From the NCBI GenBank assembly GCA_028281495.1, contig JANQJU010000069.1:62001-126000 (forward strand): a stretch of 64,000 bases of DNA. The letters run 5' to 3'. Position 1 is the stretch's first letter; every line of letters starts with the position of its first letter. Shown here one piece after another: positions 9,214 through 18,258 of this stretch. The notes under the pieces are model-generated. The model was not told where the DNA came from. It saw nothing but the letters and a program-made list of their open reading frames with translations, and did not search any database. The position numbers were made by a program, and so were the translations under genes. Source of the stretch: SAR324 cluster bacterium. GTDB taxonomy: Bacteria > SAR324 > NAC60-12.

Positions 9214-9335
9214 GAATCATGATTCACCATGGAGATGGTTTATCGCCTTGTTCCAAAATGGTTTGTGGTGTGCGGTTGCAATATGAAAAGGATGGTAACG
9301 TAAGTCATGTCTAGCAACAGCGTGTGAAACGCTGT
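9214..9335. repeat. Two hairpins after flagellin 2
   Basis: A perfect 12-bp palindrome, gaatcatgattc, lies at 9214-9225. A 7-bp stem-loop (acagcgt/acgctgt) lies at 9317-9335. Both fall between the flagellin 2 stop and the terminator at 9361. Confidence 0.6.
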
Positions 9336-9360
9336 CATAAAAAGCTTTGGTTGATCCATA

Positions 9361-9396
9361 GGAGGTACCCTTTTTAGAAAGGACCTCCTTTTTTTA
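9361..9396 (+). terminator. Rho-independent terminator after flagellin 2
   Basis: The left arm is aggaggtacc (9361-9370) and the right arm ggacctcct (9382-9390), with one bulged A in the left arm. The stem is followed directly by a run of T. This is the clearest intrinsic terminator of the flagellin region. Confidence 0.85.
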
Positions 9397-9578
9397 TGCC
9401 CTTTTCAGGAGATTCCTGGGGGGATTTAGGAAGGTGGTTTGTCATGCGAGGTTCACCGCAACAAGCGATCAGGAAACGTAACAAGAACCGGTGGTTCCGA
9501 GTTATCCAGTCTGCCCAAAGGGGAGACCCAGATGGCTCTCTTCTCCAGCGATCTCACAACATATCGCTGTGGAATGAG

Positions 9579-9686
9579 GTGCTCTCAACCGTTGGAAAGT
9601 GGCAATCGAACGGGGTGCTCTCAACCGTTGGAAAGTGGCAATCGAATGGGCGGCTCTCAACCGTTGGAAAGTGGCAATCTGGAGTT
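9579..9686. repeat. Three tandem 36-nt repeats
   Basis: Near-identical 36-nt units start at 9579, 9615 and 9651. Each contains ctctcaaccgttggaaag followed by tggcaat, with an internal caac/gttg dyad. Open frames across this stretch are by-products of the repeat, whose length is a multiple of three. Confidence 0.88.
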
Positions 9687-9879
9687 TGGTGGCAATCCGA
9701 TCAAGTACCTCAATCCTTGAGGTGGCGGTTGCTAAAGATAGGATGGCTGCATGTTGTGGGGGAGGCCAATGGGACAGGAATGCTGGGGACAACCCGGCTG
9801 ATAGAGATCGCCAAAGGGCGATTGGAGCTTTGGGTTTCGATCCGTTCAATGACAGCCGGAGAACCAGATCAGTCTACGG

Positions 9880-10110
9880 GGAAGACCGTTCCGTGGCAAT
9901 ACCAGATGAGGAAGACTGCCCGGTGGCAATACCAGATGGGGAAGACTGCCCGGTGGCAATACGTGCGGGACAGGACCGCTCAGTGGAAAAACACCGTGGG
10001 ACAGGACCGCTCAGTGGAAAAACACCGTGGGACAAGACTGCCCAGTGGCCCTGCATCGTGGACAAGACCGACTGGTGCTCCCGCTACATGGGGTAGGACC
10101 GCCGCGTGGT
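9880..10110. repeat. ~8-unit tandem array with 30-31-nt period
   Basis: Units follow the pattern aagacYgcYcRgtggcaatac plus about ten bases, from about 9880 to 10110; later units drift (accgctcagtggaaaaacac twice, then actgcccagtgg, then accgccgcgtggt). Each has a small stem such as ccgct/agtgg or accgc/gtggt, maintained by compensatory or wobble changes. The array lies in the 1.46-kb spacer before flagellin 3. Confidence 0.82.
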
Positions 10111-10213
10111 AACATCCCGTGAGGGCATGACGGGAAAAACGTAGGAGGGAATCCTAGCAGTTAGAAGACGAGAAAGTCAGGAGACTTCAATTGTGGTGCC
10201 CGGTAGGCTCTTT

Positions 10214-10408
10214 GAGGATGGGGGTGCCCCATCCTCTTGAGGAGTAGTGAAACGAAACCCTATTTGGGGAGATGTGCCATTTTTCCAATAGGAGGAATCC
10301 CCCTCTTTGGGAGGGATCCGCAAAAAATTTTGGGACAGGTCGGTCACGACCGCATCCATCAAAACGGTTCCGGTTTCGCCCAAAGAGATGACCCGTCGTC
10401 GTCTCTTT
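10214..10408. repeat. Run of strong hairpins before flagellin 3
   Basis: A perfect 10-bp stem lies at 10214-10236 (gaggatgggg/ccccatcctc). A stem of 11 pairs with one G-T wobble lies at 10382-10408 (aaagagatgac/gtcgtctcttt). Between them are smaller dyads such as ggtcg/cgacc near 10340. The spacer has no convincing gene. Confidence 0.75.
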
Positions 10409-10621
10409 GAGCGGAATCGGAGATGAATTTATTCAATCTAATCGTTGCCTGCTATTGCTGCATGCTTTCTGAGAAGGAAACCATGCCCTTCGATGGTAGG
10501 GAACTATAAATTCCTGAGGAGCAATTATGGCTTCAAGCAAGAATCCCCGGAGGCATGTTCCGGGAAATCCGTATGTAATCATGGAAGATTACGATCCAAT
10601 GATAACAATAAGGAGGTTATT

Positions 10622-12064
10622 ATGGCATTTCGCATCAATAACAACATCAGTTCACTGAACACCCAGCGCCGATTGGAAGCGATCAATCGGGCGTCTACAG
10701 AGACTCTGGAGCATCTTTCTTCAGGTCAAAAGATTAATAAAGCCGCGGATGGACCCGCCGCATTGGTCATCTCAGAGAACATGCGTTCTCAAATCTCAGG
10801 GTTGAACCAAGCAATTGACAACTCTGAACAAGGGATCTCGATGGTGCAAACCGCAGAAGGTGCCCTGAATGAAGTCAATCGGCTGTTGGTAGATGTCCGG
10901 CAGTTGGCCATTCATGCTTCCAACGCCGGGGTCAATGACGAAAAAATGTTGGAAGCCGACCAGTCGGAAATTCAAAATGCGTTGGCTACCATCGATCGGG
11001 TTGCGGCCAATACTCAATTTGGCACCAAACAATTGCTCAATGGCAGCCGAGGGGCCAATGGTGTGGCCAATGGAGAAGGATTACAGTTTGTCTCTGCGGG
11101 TCCAGATACCAAAACCTCGCCAGTGCAAGGCTTTGCCGTGAAGATTGACCAGACTGCAACAAAAAGTTCTGTGCAAGGTACAGCAGCCTTAACCCAAGCC
11201 ATTGTCGATGCAGGGGAAACGCTCACGGTGAGTGAAGGGGGAAAGACCGTCACCTTCACAACCACGGCTGGAGAAAGTGTGAACAGCAATCTCAATGAAT
11301 TTGAATTCCGCTTACGAGAAGCCGGAATGGATTTGAATCTGATCCGGGATGAAGGAGGAACGATCAAGCTGGAGCACAAGGAATTTGGCAGCGATCAGAA
11401 CTTCTCCGTCGCCAGTTCTACCGCAGGGGTTCTTTCCACAGTGGGCAATGTCACTGAAGAAGCCATGGTGGGGCAAGATGTCAAAGGCACCATCAATGGA
11501 GAAGAAGCCGTGGGAAGTGGCCAAATTCTGACCGGAAAATCCAATGCACCCAATGTAGCAGGGCTCGCCATCCGATACACTGGCGACCAAACCACTCCCG
11601 AGGGAGAAACGGCTGGAACGGTTTCTACATTCCAGAATTCGCTCCGATTTCAGATTGGGGCAAATGAAGGGCAAACCGTGTCGGTTTCGCTGCGAAACAT
11701 GGCGTCGCGTTCCTTAGCTCAAGGAGTGAAAAACGACAGCGAGTTCGATGCCTTGAGCGATATTGATGTCACGTCTTTTCAAGGTGCTCAGGATGCAATC
11801 AAGATTATCGACAAAGCCATTGAAGAAACCACCACTGAACGAGGAAAACTTGGGGCCTTCCAAAAGAATACGCTCCAAAGCAACCTCAATAACTTGCGGG
11901 TGGCTTCTGAAAATCTAACCGCTGCTGAATCTGTGATTCGGGACGCCGATATGGCTCAAGAAATGGCCGACTTCACGCGGAACCAAATCATGATGCAATC
12001 AGCAACCGCGATGTTGGCTCAGGCCAACCAAAAAGAACAGGTGGTGTTGGGGTTACTCCAGTAA
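10622..12064 (+). CDS. fliC: Flagellin 3
   Basis: A 480-residue flagellin. The frame is open further upstream (from 10445), but the consensus ribosome site aaggaggtt at 10610 and alignment with the other flagellins place the start at 10622. It has the conserved D0/D1 signatures at both ends and the central GTINGEEAVGSGQILTG region. It is closest to flagellins 1 and 2. Confidence 0.95.
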   Translation: MAFRINNNISSLNTQRRLEAINRASTETLEHLSSGQKINKAADGPAALVISENMRSQISGLNQAIDNSEQGISMVQTAEGALNEVNRLLVDVRQLAIHASNAGVNDEKMLEADQSEIQNALATIDRVAANTQFGTKQLLNGSRGANGVANGEGLQFVSAGPDTKTSPVQGFAVKIDQTATKSSVQGTAALTQAIVDAGETLTVSEGGKTVTFTTTAGESVNSNLNEFEFRLREAGMDLNLIRDEGGTIKLEHKEFGSDQNFSVASSTAGVLSTVGNVTEEAMVGQDVKGTINGEEAVGSGQILTGKSNAPNVAGLAIRYTGDQTTPEGETAGTVSTFQNSLRFQIGANEGQTVSVSLRNMASRSLAQGVKNDSEFDALSDIDVTSFQGAQDAIKIIDKAIEETTTERGKLGAFQKNTLQSNLNNLRVASENLTAAESVIRDADMAQEMADFTRNQIMMQSATAMLAQANQKEQVVLGLLQ

Positions 12065-12600
12065 TCGAAGTGATGATGCGCCATCCACCCATTCGGGCAG
12101 GGTGACGCATTGTCCCTATTGGAGAAAATCCGTCATGCTTGATGACACAGTGTCGTTCCTTTGAGGAGAATCGGTTGGACTCGAAATGAAGGCGTTGTGA
12201 GCTTATAGGGAACGAAATTATACGGAAGCAAGGGCAACATTCGATAGCTTAGCAAGTCTGCTCGGCTGTCGAGTGTTTCTCTTGAAGAGAAATCGATCTT
12301 TGACAATTTTTAAAGACTAGGAACCAGGGAAATTCCTGTTTGGAAATTCGTTTCCAAGTGGGATTCCCGGGTTATCAGAGCAGTCTTTTCCCTAAACTTG
12401 TATCCTGGTGAGAGGGCGCATTGTATCCATTTTTTGCGATAGCGAGCGTCTTCACTTGGGTGGAATCCGCCGATTTCTTGGTGTTGAGTAGGTTATCGAA
12501 GCACCCGGTTTGGGGATACCGAAATTAAGCTTTCGGAAGTGATGCTTGGAATTGGTCCTTTCGGGTTGCCTTGGGGCAATCGGCAGTACAGAGGCCGCAT

Positions 12601-12861
12601 CCTAGTTTTTGGGGAACTCCCTGATCGTCTTTGGGTGCAGCTGCCCGAGTTTGGGTGGATCTGTCCAAGGCAGAGGGTTCTTGAATGGAGACAACGGGTT
12701 TGGGAGTAGAGTGCTGTCTGACCGGAAGCTGTATTCATTTGGGAAACAAGTTCCTTGGGAGTCGTGCCCTGTTTGGGAGTCGTGTTCCATTTGGGAACGG
12801 TACCTTGTTTGGGAGTTGTGTTCCGTTTGGGGGCGGTGTCCTGTTTGGAGGCCATCTGTCG
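12601..12861. repeat. Tandem mini-hairpin array (18-24-nt units) before flagellin 4
   Basis: The array starts with gggg/cccc-type stems (ggggaactccc, gggtgcagctgccc, gggtggatctgtcc). From about 12735 it settles into seven roughly 18-nt units of the form ttGGGA-N6-TTCC. Stem positions change together (GGGA/TTCC, GGG/CCC). It occupies part of the 1.3-kb spacer between flagellins 3 and 4, where I see no gene. Confidence 0.8.
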
Positions 12862-13159
12862 CCTAGTCCGATGTTCGGTCATGGGAGCAGTCTGTCTACA
12901 AACCGAGGAAATGTGGATCCTCATGAGGTGGCGTAATCTGCCCTGAGACCGTGAAATTTCTTGATTCACGAAAGGAGGCCCGACTCCGGAATCGCGAAAG
13001 TGAGGTTGCTTGGGAGGAGTCTGCCCAATGCCTAGTCCTAAATTTTCACAAATGGTTTCTGTGGAGAAGACCGCTTGGAGTGCTTCCCATAGGCCATGAT
13101 TGGGAGAGATCTATCCAATTTAGAAAGGAGGTCAGTAGTTGGAGATGGGGGTAGATGTG

Positions 13160-13345
13160 CTCTCCCTGCTGTGGGGACTTCCGTGGGAAGCCCCATCGGA
13201 AATCCCTTGAGTAGGGAGAGTACCCACTGAGTTGGTAGGTTTTCATGGGATGAAAACATAAAGTTTCATTGAGGAACAAGGTTGTTTCTTTTAAAAGCCA
13301 TCCGCCCCATCGGAAGGGGAACGCTTCCATTGAAGGAGCAATGGA
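13160..13345. repeat. Nested and serial hairpins before flagellin 4
   Basis: An outer stem ctctccct/agggagag (13160-13167/13213-13220) encloses an inner stem-loop at 13173-13194 (gggg-a-cttcc/ggaag-cccc). These are followed by gttttcat/atgaaaac at 13239-13257 and further small dyads near 13313 and 13325 up to the leader of flagellin 4. Confidence 0.7.
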
Positions 13346-13377
13346 CTTCAAACAAACATGCGTAACAAGGAGGTAGT

Positions 13378-14862
13378 ATGAGTTTACGTATCAATCATAA
13401 TGTCGAGGCCCAAACGGCGCATCGGAACTTGATCGCCAACGACAAACAACTGGGCCGTTCATTAGAAAAGTTGTCTTCCGGGTTGAAGGTCAACTCGGCA
13501 GCCGATGGCCCCGCCACTTTGGTGATTTCAGAGAACATGCGAGCGCAGATTGGTGGCCTCACACAGGCGATTGATAACAACGAAGCTGCGGTTTCGTTGG
13601 TGCAAACTGCAGAAGGAGCGATGACGGAAGTGAACCGGTTGTTGATCGACATCCGTCAACGAGCGATTCATGCCGCCAACGAAGGGATCAATGACGCAGC
13701 TCAGCTTGAAGCGGATCAGTCAGAGATTGAAAACGCGTTAGCTGCTGTGGACCGGATTGCATCCAACACCCAGTTCGGTAAAAAACGACTTCTTGATGGC
13801 AGCCGGGCTACCAATGGTAGTGCACAAGATGCATTTGTGACCGAATCGGGCGGCAGGGTCCTCGAATTCGTCTCCGCTTCTGCGGCCACCAAAGGGTCAG
13901 AAGGAGTGGATGTTGTGGTGAATCAAAACGCAGAACAAGCGGCCACGACAGGAACCTTGACAGAAGCTCAGGTCAAAGGTGGGGTCACCCTCGCCTTGCG
14001 AGCGGACGGGAAGGTGGTCACCCATACCACCTCGGAGCAAGATTCCGTAAAAAGTGCTATTGAAGCCTTAGCGGGAGCTTCCGAACGGGCTGGGTTGAAT
14101 ATCACCATTGATCACAACATCAACATCGAAGACACAGAAGGCACGTTCGAAGTTCGTCATAAAGAGTTTGGAAGTGACCACGACATTCAAGTGCGAAGTT
14201 CAGTCAGTGGGATCTTTCAAAAAGAAGACGGTTCGGCAACTTCGGCCAATGAGGAAGTAAAATTCACGGGAAAAGATGTCCAAGGTACGCTCAATGGAGA
14301 AGCTGCGACTGGACAAGGGCAATTTTTGACTGGCAAACGGGGCAACCGTGCTACCGATGGTCTGGTTGTGAAAGTCAACGAAGCCGTTCCTGAAAAAACA
14401 CTTGTGGGACAAGTCCGTGTGGAACAAAACGCGTTGACCTTTCAAGTGGGTGCCAATGAAGGGCAGACGGTTTCGGTGGCCTTGTTGGATACCAGCACGA
14501 CTCAGATTGCTCGGGAAGTTCAAAACGACAGTGGCTTCACGTCACTGGCGGATATCGATGTTCGGACAGATCAGGGTGCTCAAGATACAATCCGGCTGGT
14601 AGACCGAGCAATTGAAGAAATCTCTGCCAATCGAGGGGCGCTTGGAGCCTTCCAACGGAATACCTTGGAAAGTAATCTTTCCAGTTTGCGAATCGCTTCA
14701 GAAAATCTGACCGCTGCGGAATCGACTCTGCGGGATGCCGATATGGCGCAGGAATTGACCAATTTCACTCGAAATCAAATCCTGACCCAGTCTGCTACGG
14801 CGCAGTTGGCTCAAGCCAATGCGATTCCACAGAACGTGCTCAGTCTGTTGGCGTCTCAGTAA
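13378..14862 (+). CDS. fliC: Flagellin 4 (diverged)
   Basis: A 494-residue flagellin clearly diverged from copies 1-3. The N-terminus reads RINHNVEAQTAHRNL..NDKQLGRSLEKLSSGLKVNSAADGPATLVIS and the C-terminus ends in TLRDADMAQELTNFTRNQIL. The central domain keeps GTLNGEAATGQGQFLTG and a RHKEFGSDHDI segment. The start is fixed by the consensus site aacaaggaggtag. Confidence 0.95.
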   Translation: MSLRINHNVEAQTAHRNLIANDKQLGRSLEKLSSGLKVNSAADGPATLVISENMRAQIGGLTQAIDNNEAAVSLVQTAEGAMTEVNRLLIDIRQRAIHAANEGINDAAQLEADQSEIENALAAVDRIASNTQFGKKRLLDGSRATNGSAQDAFVTESGGRVLEFVSASAATKGSEGVDVVVNQNAEQAATTGTLTEAQVKGGVTLALRADGKVVTHTTSEQDSVKSAIEALAGASERAGLNITIDHNINIEDTEGTFEVRHKEFGSDHDIQVRSSVSGIFQKEDGSATSANEEVKFTGKDVQGTLNGEAATGQGQFLTGKRGNRATDGLVVKVNEAVPEKTLVGQVRVEQNALTFQVGANEGQTVSVALLDTSTTQIAREVQNDSGFTSLADIDVRTDQGAQDTIRLVDRAIEEISANRGALGAFQRNTLESNLSSLRIASENLTAAESTLRDADMAQELTNFTRNQILTQSATAQLAQANAIPQNVLSLLASQ

Positions 14863-14930
14863 ACTTAATAGCCGTTGGAATAGTGCTTGGAAGGGTTTTG
14901 CAACTTTCACGATACGGCATACCACCGGAC

Positions 14931-15014
14931 GGGCGGCGCTCCACTTCCGCCCCCTCGGTAGCAAACAGCATAAGAATTGTATTCTAGGATGGGGCAGTGC
15001 TCCACTTCTGCGCC
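14931..15014. repeat. Duplicated stem-loop with covarying stem, same loop
   Basis: Copy 1 (14931-14952) has stem gggcgg/ccgccc and loop cgctccactt. Copy 2 (14991-15014) has stem ggggcag/ctgcgcc and loop tgctccactt. A G-C pair in one stem is replaced by an A-T pair in the other while the loop stays nearly constant, which indicates selection or copying of structure. Confidence 0.75.
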
Positions 15015-15148
15015 ATCTGCTTGAAATCGTATTCGTAAAAATTGCCGAATTGCACTGCTTAGAGCAATCCGTGCTGTGGATCCGGTTCCACTTACAATTT
15101 TACAGGACCCCGGCGAGGGAGCTGTCTTTATGTTGGGAACTGGCCCCT

Positions 15149-15223
15149 GGTTTGGGGGCATCCCAGAATTTTGAGAAGAGTCCTCCGGTTTGGGGGGCAT
15201 CCCAAAATTTTGGGAAACGTCTC
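15149..15223. repeat. Tandem ~37-nt repeat before flagellin 5
   Basis: ggtttggggg-catccca-aattttg...ctcc occurs twice in tandem (about 15149-15186 and 15187-15223). The second copy holds a perfect tcccaaaattttggga dyad. The 485-bp spacer holds no gene. Confidence 0.8.
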
Positions 15224-15347
15224 CGGTTGTCTTTGAAGCAATGCAATAGGCGATCCAACTCGACCAACCCAATATGGAAGGAGAGAACGAATCCAAGATA
15301 TGACATTCACAAATTATTAATTAGAACCTTTTGATTGTGAGGTTGTT

Positions 15348-16781
15348 ATGACGTTACGGGTAAAAAACAACGTGGCGTCCGTGAACGCTTTGCGTAATTT
15401 ATCACGGAACCAAGATGCCCTAGCTAAGTCGTTGGAACGTCTGGCTTCTGGTCAAAAGATCAATCGAGGTGCCGATAGTCCGGCTGGCCTGATCATTTCT
15501 GAAAACCTACGATCTCAGGTTGCAGGGATTGAGCAGGCGATCACAAACTCGGAGTTTTCGATTTCGATGGTGCAAACCGCAGAAGGGGCATTGACAGAGG
15601 TGAACAACCTTCTGATTCAGATGCGACAACTGGCGTTAGCGGCTGCCAATGAGGGGGCCAATGACACCAATTCTCTGCTGGCTCTGCAAAATCAGATCAG
15701 GAATGGTTTGGAAAGTATTGACCGGGTATCGGCCAGTACGCAATTTGGGAATAAAACCCTACTGGATGGCAGCCGGGGAATTTCCGGTGTTTCGAACGAT
15801 CCCAACATTACCTTTGTGGGGGCAACCGTCGACACCCGTAGTTCTCCCGTGCAAGGGTTTCCAGTGGATGTTACCCAAGTGCCGGTGAAAGCCCAAGTGG
15901 CGAGTGAATTTACGGACTCTCAAGCGGAAGAGTTGATCCTTTCCATCAGTGAAGGGGGAAAAACTATCACCGTGGTAGGAGGCGAAGAGGAAACTGCGGA
16001 AAGCTTTGCTGGGAAACTGGCAAAAGAAATCGATGCAGCGAACCTCGACCTTGAAGTGATCTTTGACAGTGACGCTGAGTCTTTGTTGGTGCGCCATAAA
16101 GAATTTGGCTCCAGACATAGCTTTCAGGTCACGACCTCGAAAGCTGATGTTTTGGTAGAACAAGCCGACGAAACCACAGCTATTGAAAATGGAGCGGATG
16201 TTGTCGGAACGATCAATGGCGAAGCCGCAACCGGCGATGGCCAGATTTTGACCGGCAATGCCGGAAACCGTTTCACCGATGGATTGTCCATCCTGTTCGA
16301 TGGGGATCAGATAGGGCAGTTCGGAACGGTGAGTGTGGCTCAAAATGCCTTGGTGTTTCAAATCGGTCCCAATCCGGGACAACGTGTGAGTGTGGCGCTC
16401 GATAGCACCACTTCTTCCGCCTTAGCGCGAGGAGTGAGCAATGAGAGTGGGTTTAAAAGTTTGGCCGATATCAATATCACCACTGCGAGAGGGGCAGAGG
16501 ATGCCATCAATTTTGTGGATGCGGCCATCAATCAGGTTTCCGAAATTCGTGGGGAATTGGGAGCTTTCCAAAAGAACTCATTGGAAAGCAATGTCTCGAC
16601 CTTGCGGATTACAGCAGAAAACTTGATTGCAGCCGAATCCAGCATCCGGGATACGGATATTGCTCAAGAATTGGCTGAATTCACCAAGAGTCAGATTCTC
16701 ACACAAACTGCTGCAGCCGCTACGGCACAAGCGAACAGCTTGCCCTCGCCCGCTTTGCGGTTGCTCTTAGGAGAAACATAG
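15348..16781 (+). CDS. fliC: Flagellin 5 (diverged)
   Basis: A 477-residue flagellin, with N-terminus TLRVKNNVASVNALRNLSRNQD and LASGQKINRGADSPAGLIIS, and C-terminus AESSIRDTDIAQELAEFTKSQIL. The centre retains GTINGEAATGDGQILTG. It is the most diverged of the five true flagellins and has the weakest ribosome site (tgtgaggttgtt), suggesting lower or differently timed synthesis (inference). Confidence 0.94.
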   Translation: MTLRVKNNVASVNALRNLSRNQDALAKSLERLASGQKINRGADSPAGLIISENLRSQVAGIEQAITNSEFSISMVQTAEGALTEVNNLLIQMRQLALAAANEGANDTNSLLALQNQIRNGLESIDRVSASTQFGNKTLLDGSRGISGVSNDPNITFVGATVDTRSSPVQGFPVDVTQVPVKAQVASEFTDSQAEELILSISEGGKTITVVGGEEETAESFAGKLAKEIDAANLDLEVIFDSDAESLLVRHKEFGSRHSFQVTTSKADVLVEQADETTAIENGADVVGTINGEAATGDGQILTGNAGNRFTDGLSILFDGDQIGQFGTVSVAQNALVFQIGPNPGQRVSVALDSTTSSALARGVSNESGFKSLADINITTARGAEDAINFVDAAINQVSEIRGELGAFQKNSLESNVSTLRITAENLIAAESSIRDTDIAQELAEFTKSQILTQTAAAATAQANSLPSPALRLLLGET

Positions 16782-16813
16782 CGACGCTAGCCTTCTCCTG
16801 AGCTTTCAGGTAA

Positions 16814-16854
16814 CAATGAGAGGAGTGTCCATCAGGCTGCCACGCCTCTCATTG
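16814..16854 (+). terminator. Hairpin after flagellin 5
   Basis: The 10-bp arms caatgagagg/cctctcattg (16814-16823/16845-16854) lie between flagellin 5 and mnmE. No long T-tract follows, so terminator function is probable rather than certain. Confidence 0.6.
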
Positions 16855-16878
16855 ACTTGAAAACTCCCATCAACTCTT

Positions 16879-18258
16879 ATGAATATTGACGATACCATTG
16901 CAGCAATCGCCACGGCGATGGGACCTGCGGGAATTGGCGTCATTCGGATCAGTGGAAGTGAATCGATTGCCGTGACTCAATCCTTGTTTCGTCCTTCCCG
17001 TGCTCGTTTGAATCTCCACCAAGCAGCCACCCACCGGCTGTATCACGGATGGATTCATGACGGGGAGCAACCTGTGGATGAAGTGATGATCACTCTGATG
17101 CGTGCTCCGCGTTCTTATACCACGGAAGACGTGGTGGAAATTCAATGTCACGGCAGTGTGATGGTATTGCAAACCATCCTCAAACTTTTGCTCGATCAAG
17201 GAATACGTCTTGCTCAGCCAGGAGAATTCACACAACGTGCATTTTTTTACGGAAGATTGGATCTCACGCAAGTGGAAGCGGTTTCAGATTTGATCCATGC
17301 GCGTTCACGACTTGGTATTCAAGCGGCTGTCAATCAACTGCGTGGCAAGCTATACACGGCCATTGAAGCGGTCAAGGAACAGGTCGCTTACGTTGCTGCA
17401 CTCGTGGAAGCCTTGATTGATTTTTCAGATGAGGATGAAGAATTCACGCATCGGGATGATTGCATCCAACGTCTCGGCCAAGCCCGTCAGGATCTGGAAC
17501 AGTTGTTGGCTTCTGCTGAACGAGGCAAGATCATGCGCTCTGGCCTGGGGACGGCGTTGATTGGTCGTCCTAACGTGGGCAAATCCAGCCTGCTGAATGC
17601 CTTACTTCGCGAAAAACGAGCCATTGTTACCGATATCCCCGGTACCACCAGGGATGTGATTGAAGAAGCCATTCAGATTCAGGGGTTGGCATTGCGCCTC
17701 ATCGATACCGCGGGAATTCGTACCACAGACAATGTCGTCGAAAATGAAGGCATTGAGCGCAGTCGGCAGGCCTGGGAATCAGCCGATGTAGTGGTATTGG
17801 TATTGGATGCGTCTCAGCCACTCACCTCTGAAGATGAACGGCTGTTGGAAGATTCGAACCCTCATAAAACGGTTATTGCTCTGAATAAAAAGGATTTGTT
17901 GCCCCACAGCGATCTAGCGTGGAAGGATCGCTTGGAAGGTTTCGATGCCGTGTTCGTATCTGCGACTCACGGTGAGGGAATGGATGCCTTGGAGCAAGCT
18001 CTGTTTCGTAAAGGGACTCATGGTGACGATTGGACCCATGAACAAGCCATGATCACCAATCTCCGTCAGCAGCAAGCCGCCCAGGAGGCACTTGCCGCCT
18101 TGGACCTGGCTTTGGAAGGTCTCGAAGCCGAAGTGGGCGAAGAACTGCTGGCAGTGGACTTGGGGAGTTGCCTCCATGCTCTGGGAAAAGTTGTGGGGGA
18201 AACCACGGCGGATGACCTATTGAATCGAATTTTCGCGGAGTTCTGCATTGGGAAGTGA
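16879..18258 (+). CDS. mnmE: tRNA modification GTPase MnmE (TrmE)
   Basis: A 459-residue MnmE. With MnmG it makes the 5-carboxymethylaminomethyl modification at wobble U34 of certain tRNAs. The N-terminal folate-binding domain starts with IAAIATAMGPAGIGVIRISG. The G domain carries GRPNVGKSS (about residue 229), DTAG (about 276) and NKKD (about 336). The protein ends with the family's catalytic C-terminal FCIGK. Length is normal. It overlaps the start of the next gene, which links it to the flagellar chaperone gene. Confidence 0.97.
   Translation: MNIDDTIAAIATAMGPAGIGVIRISGSESIAVTQSLFRPSRARLNLHQAATHRLYHGWIHDGEQPVDEVMITLMRAPRSYTTEDVVEIQCHGSVMVLQTILKLLLDQGIRLAQPGEFTQRAFFYGRLDLTQVEAVSDLIHARSRLGIQAAVNQLRGKLYTAIEAVKEQVAYVAALVEALIDFSDEDEEFTHRDDCIQRLGQARQDLEQLLASAERGKIMRSGLGTALIGRPNVGKSSLLNALLREKRAIVTDIPGTTRDVIEEAIQIQGLALRLIDTAGIRTTDNVVENEGIERSRQAWESADVVVLVLDASQPLTSEDERLLEDSNPHKTVIALNKKDLLPHSDLAWKDRLEGFDAVFVSATHGEGMDALEQALFRKGTHGDDWTHEQAMITNLRQQQAAQEALAALDLALEGLEAEVGEELLAVDLGSCLHALGKVVGETTADDLLNRIFAEFCIGK

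Noticed and set aside
9880..10110. CRISPR array
   Set aside because: The units are contiguous 30-31-nt tandem repeats without unique spacers, and there are no cas genes nearby.
9396..10112. 238-codon open frame with repeated LSTVGKWQSNG units
   Set aside because: It lies wholly in tandem DNA repeats whose length is a multiple of three. Other frames and the opposite strand are open too, and it begins in the tail of a terminator with no ribosome site.
10445..10621. 59-codon N-terminal extension in frame with flagellin 3
   Set aside because: A consensus ribosome site precedes the ATG at 10622, all other flagellins start there, and the extension contains cysteines and no export-like sequence.
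12493..12969. Open frames on both strands with short peptide repeats
   Set aside because: They are by-products of the 18-nt hairpin array; no ribosome sites and no protein-like composition.
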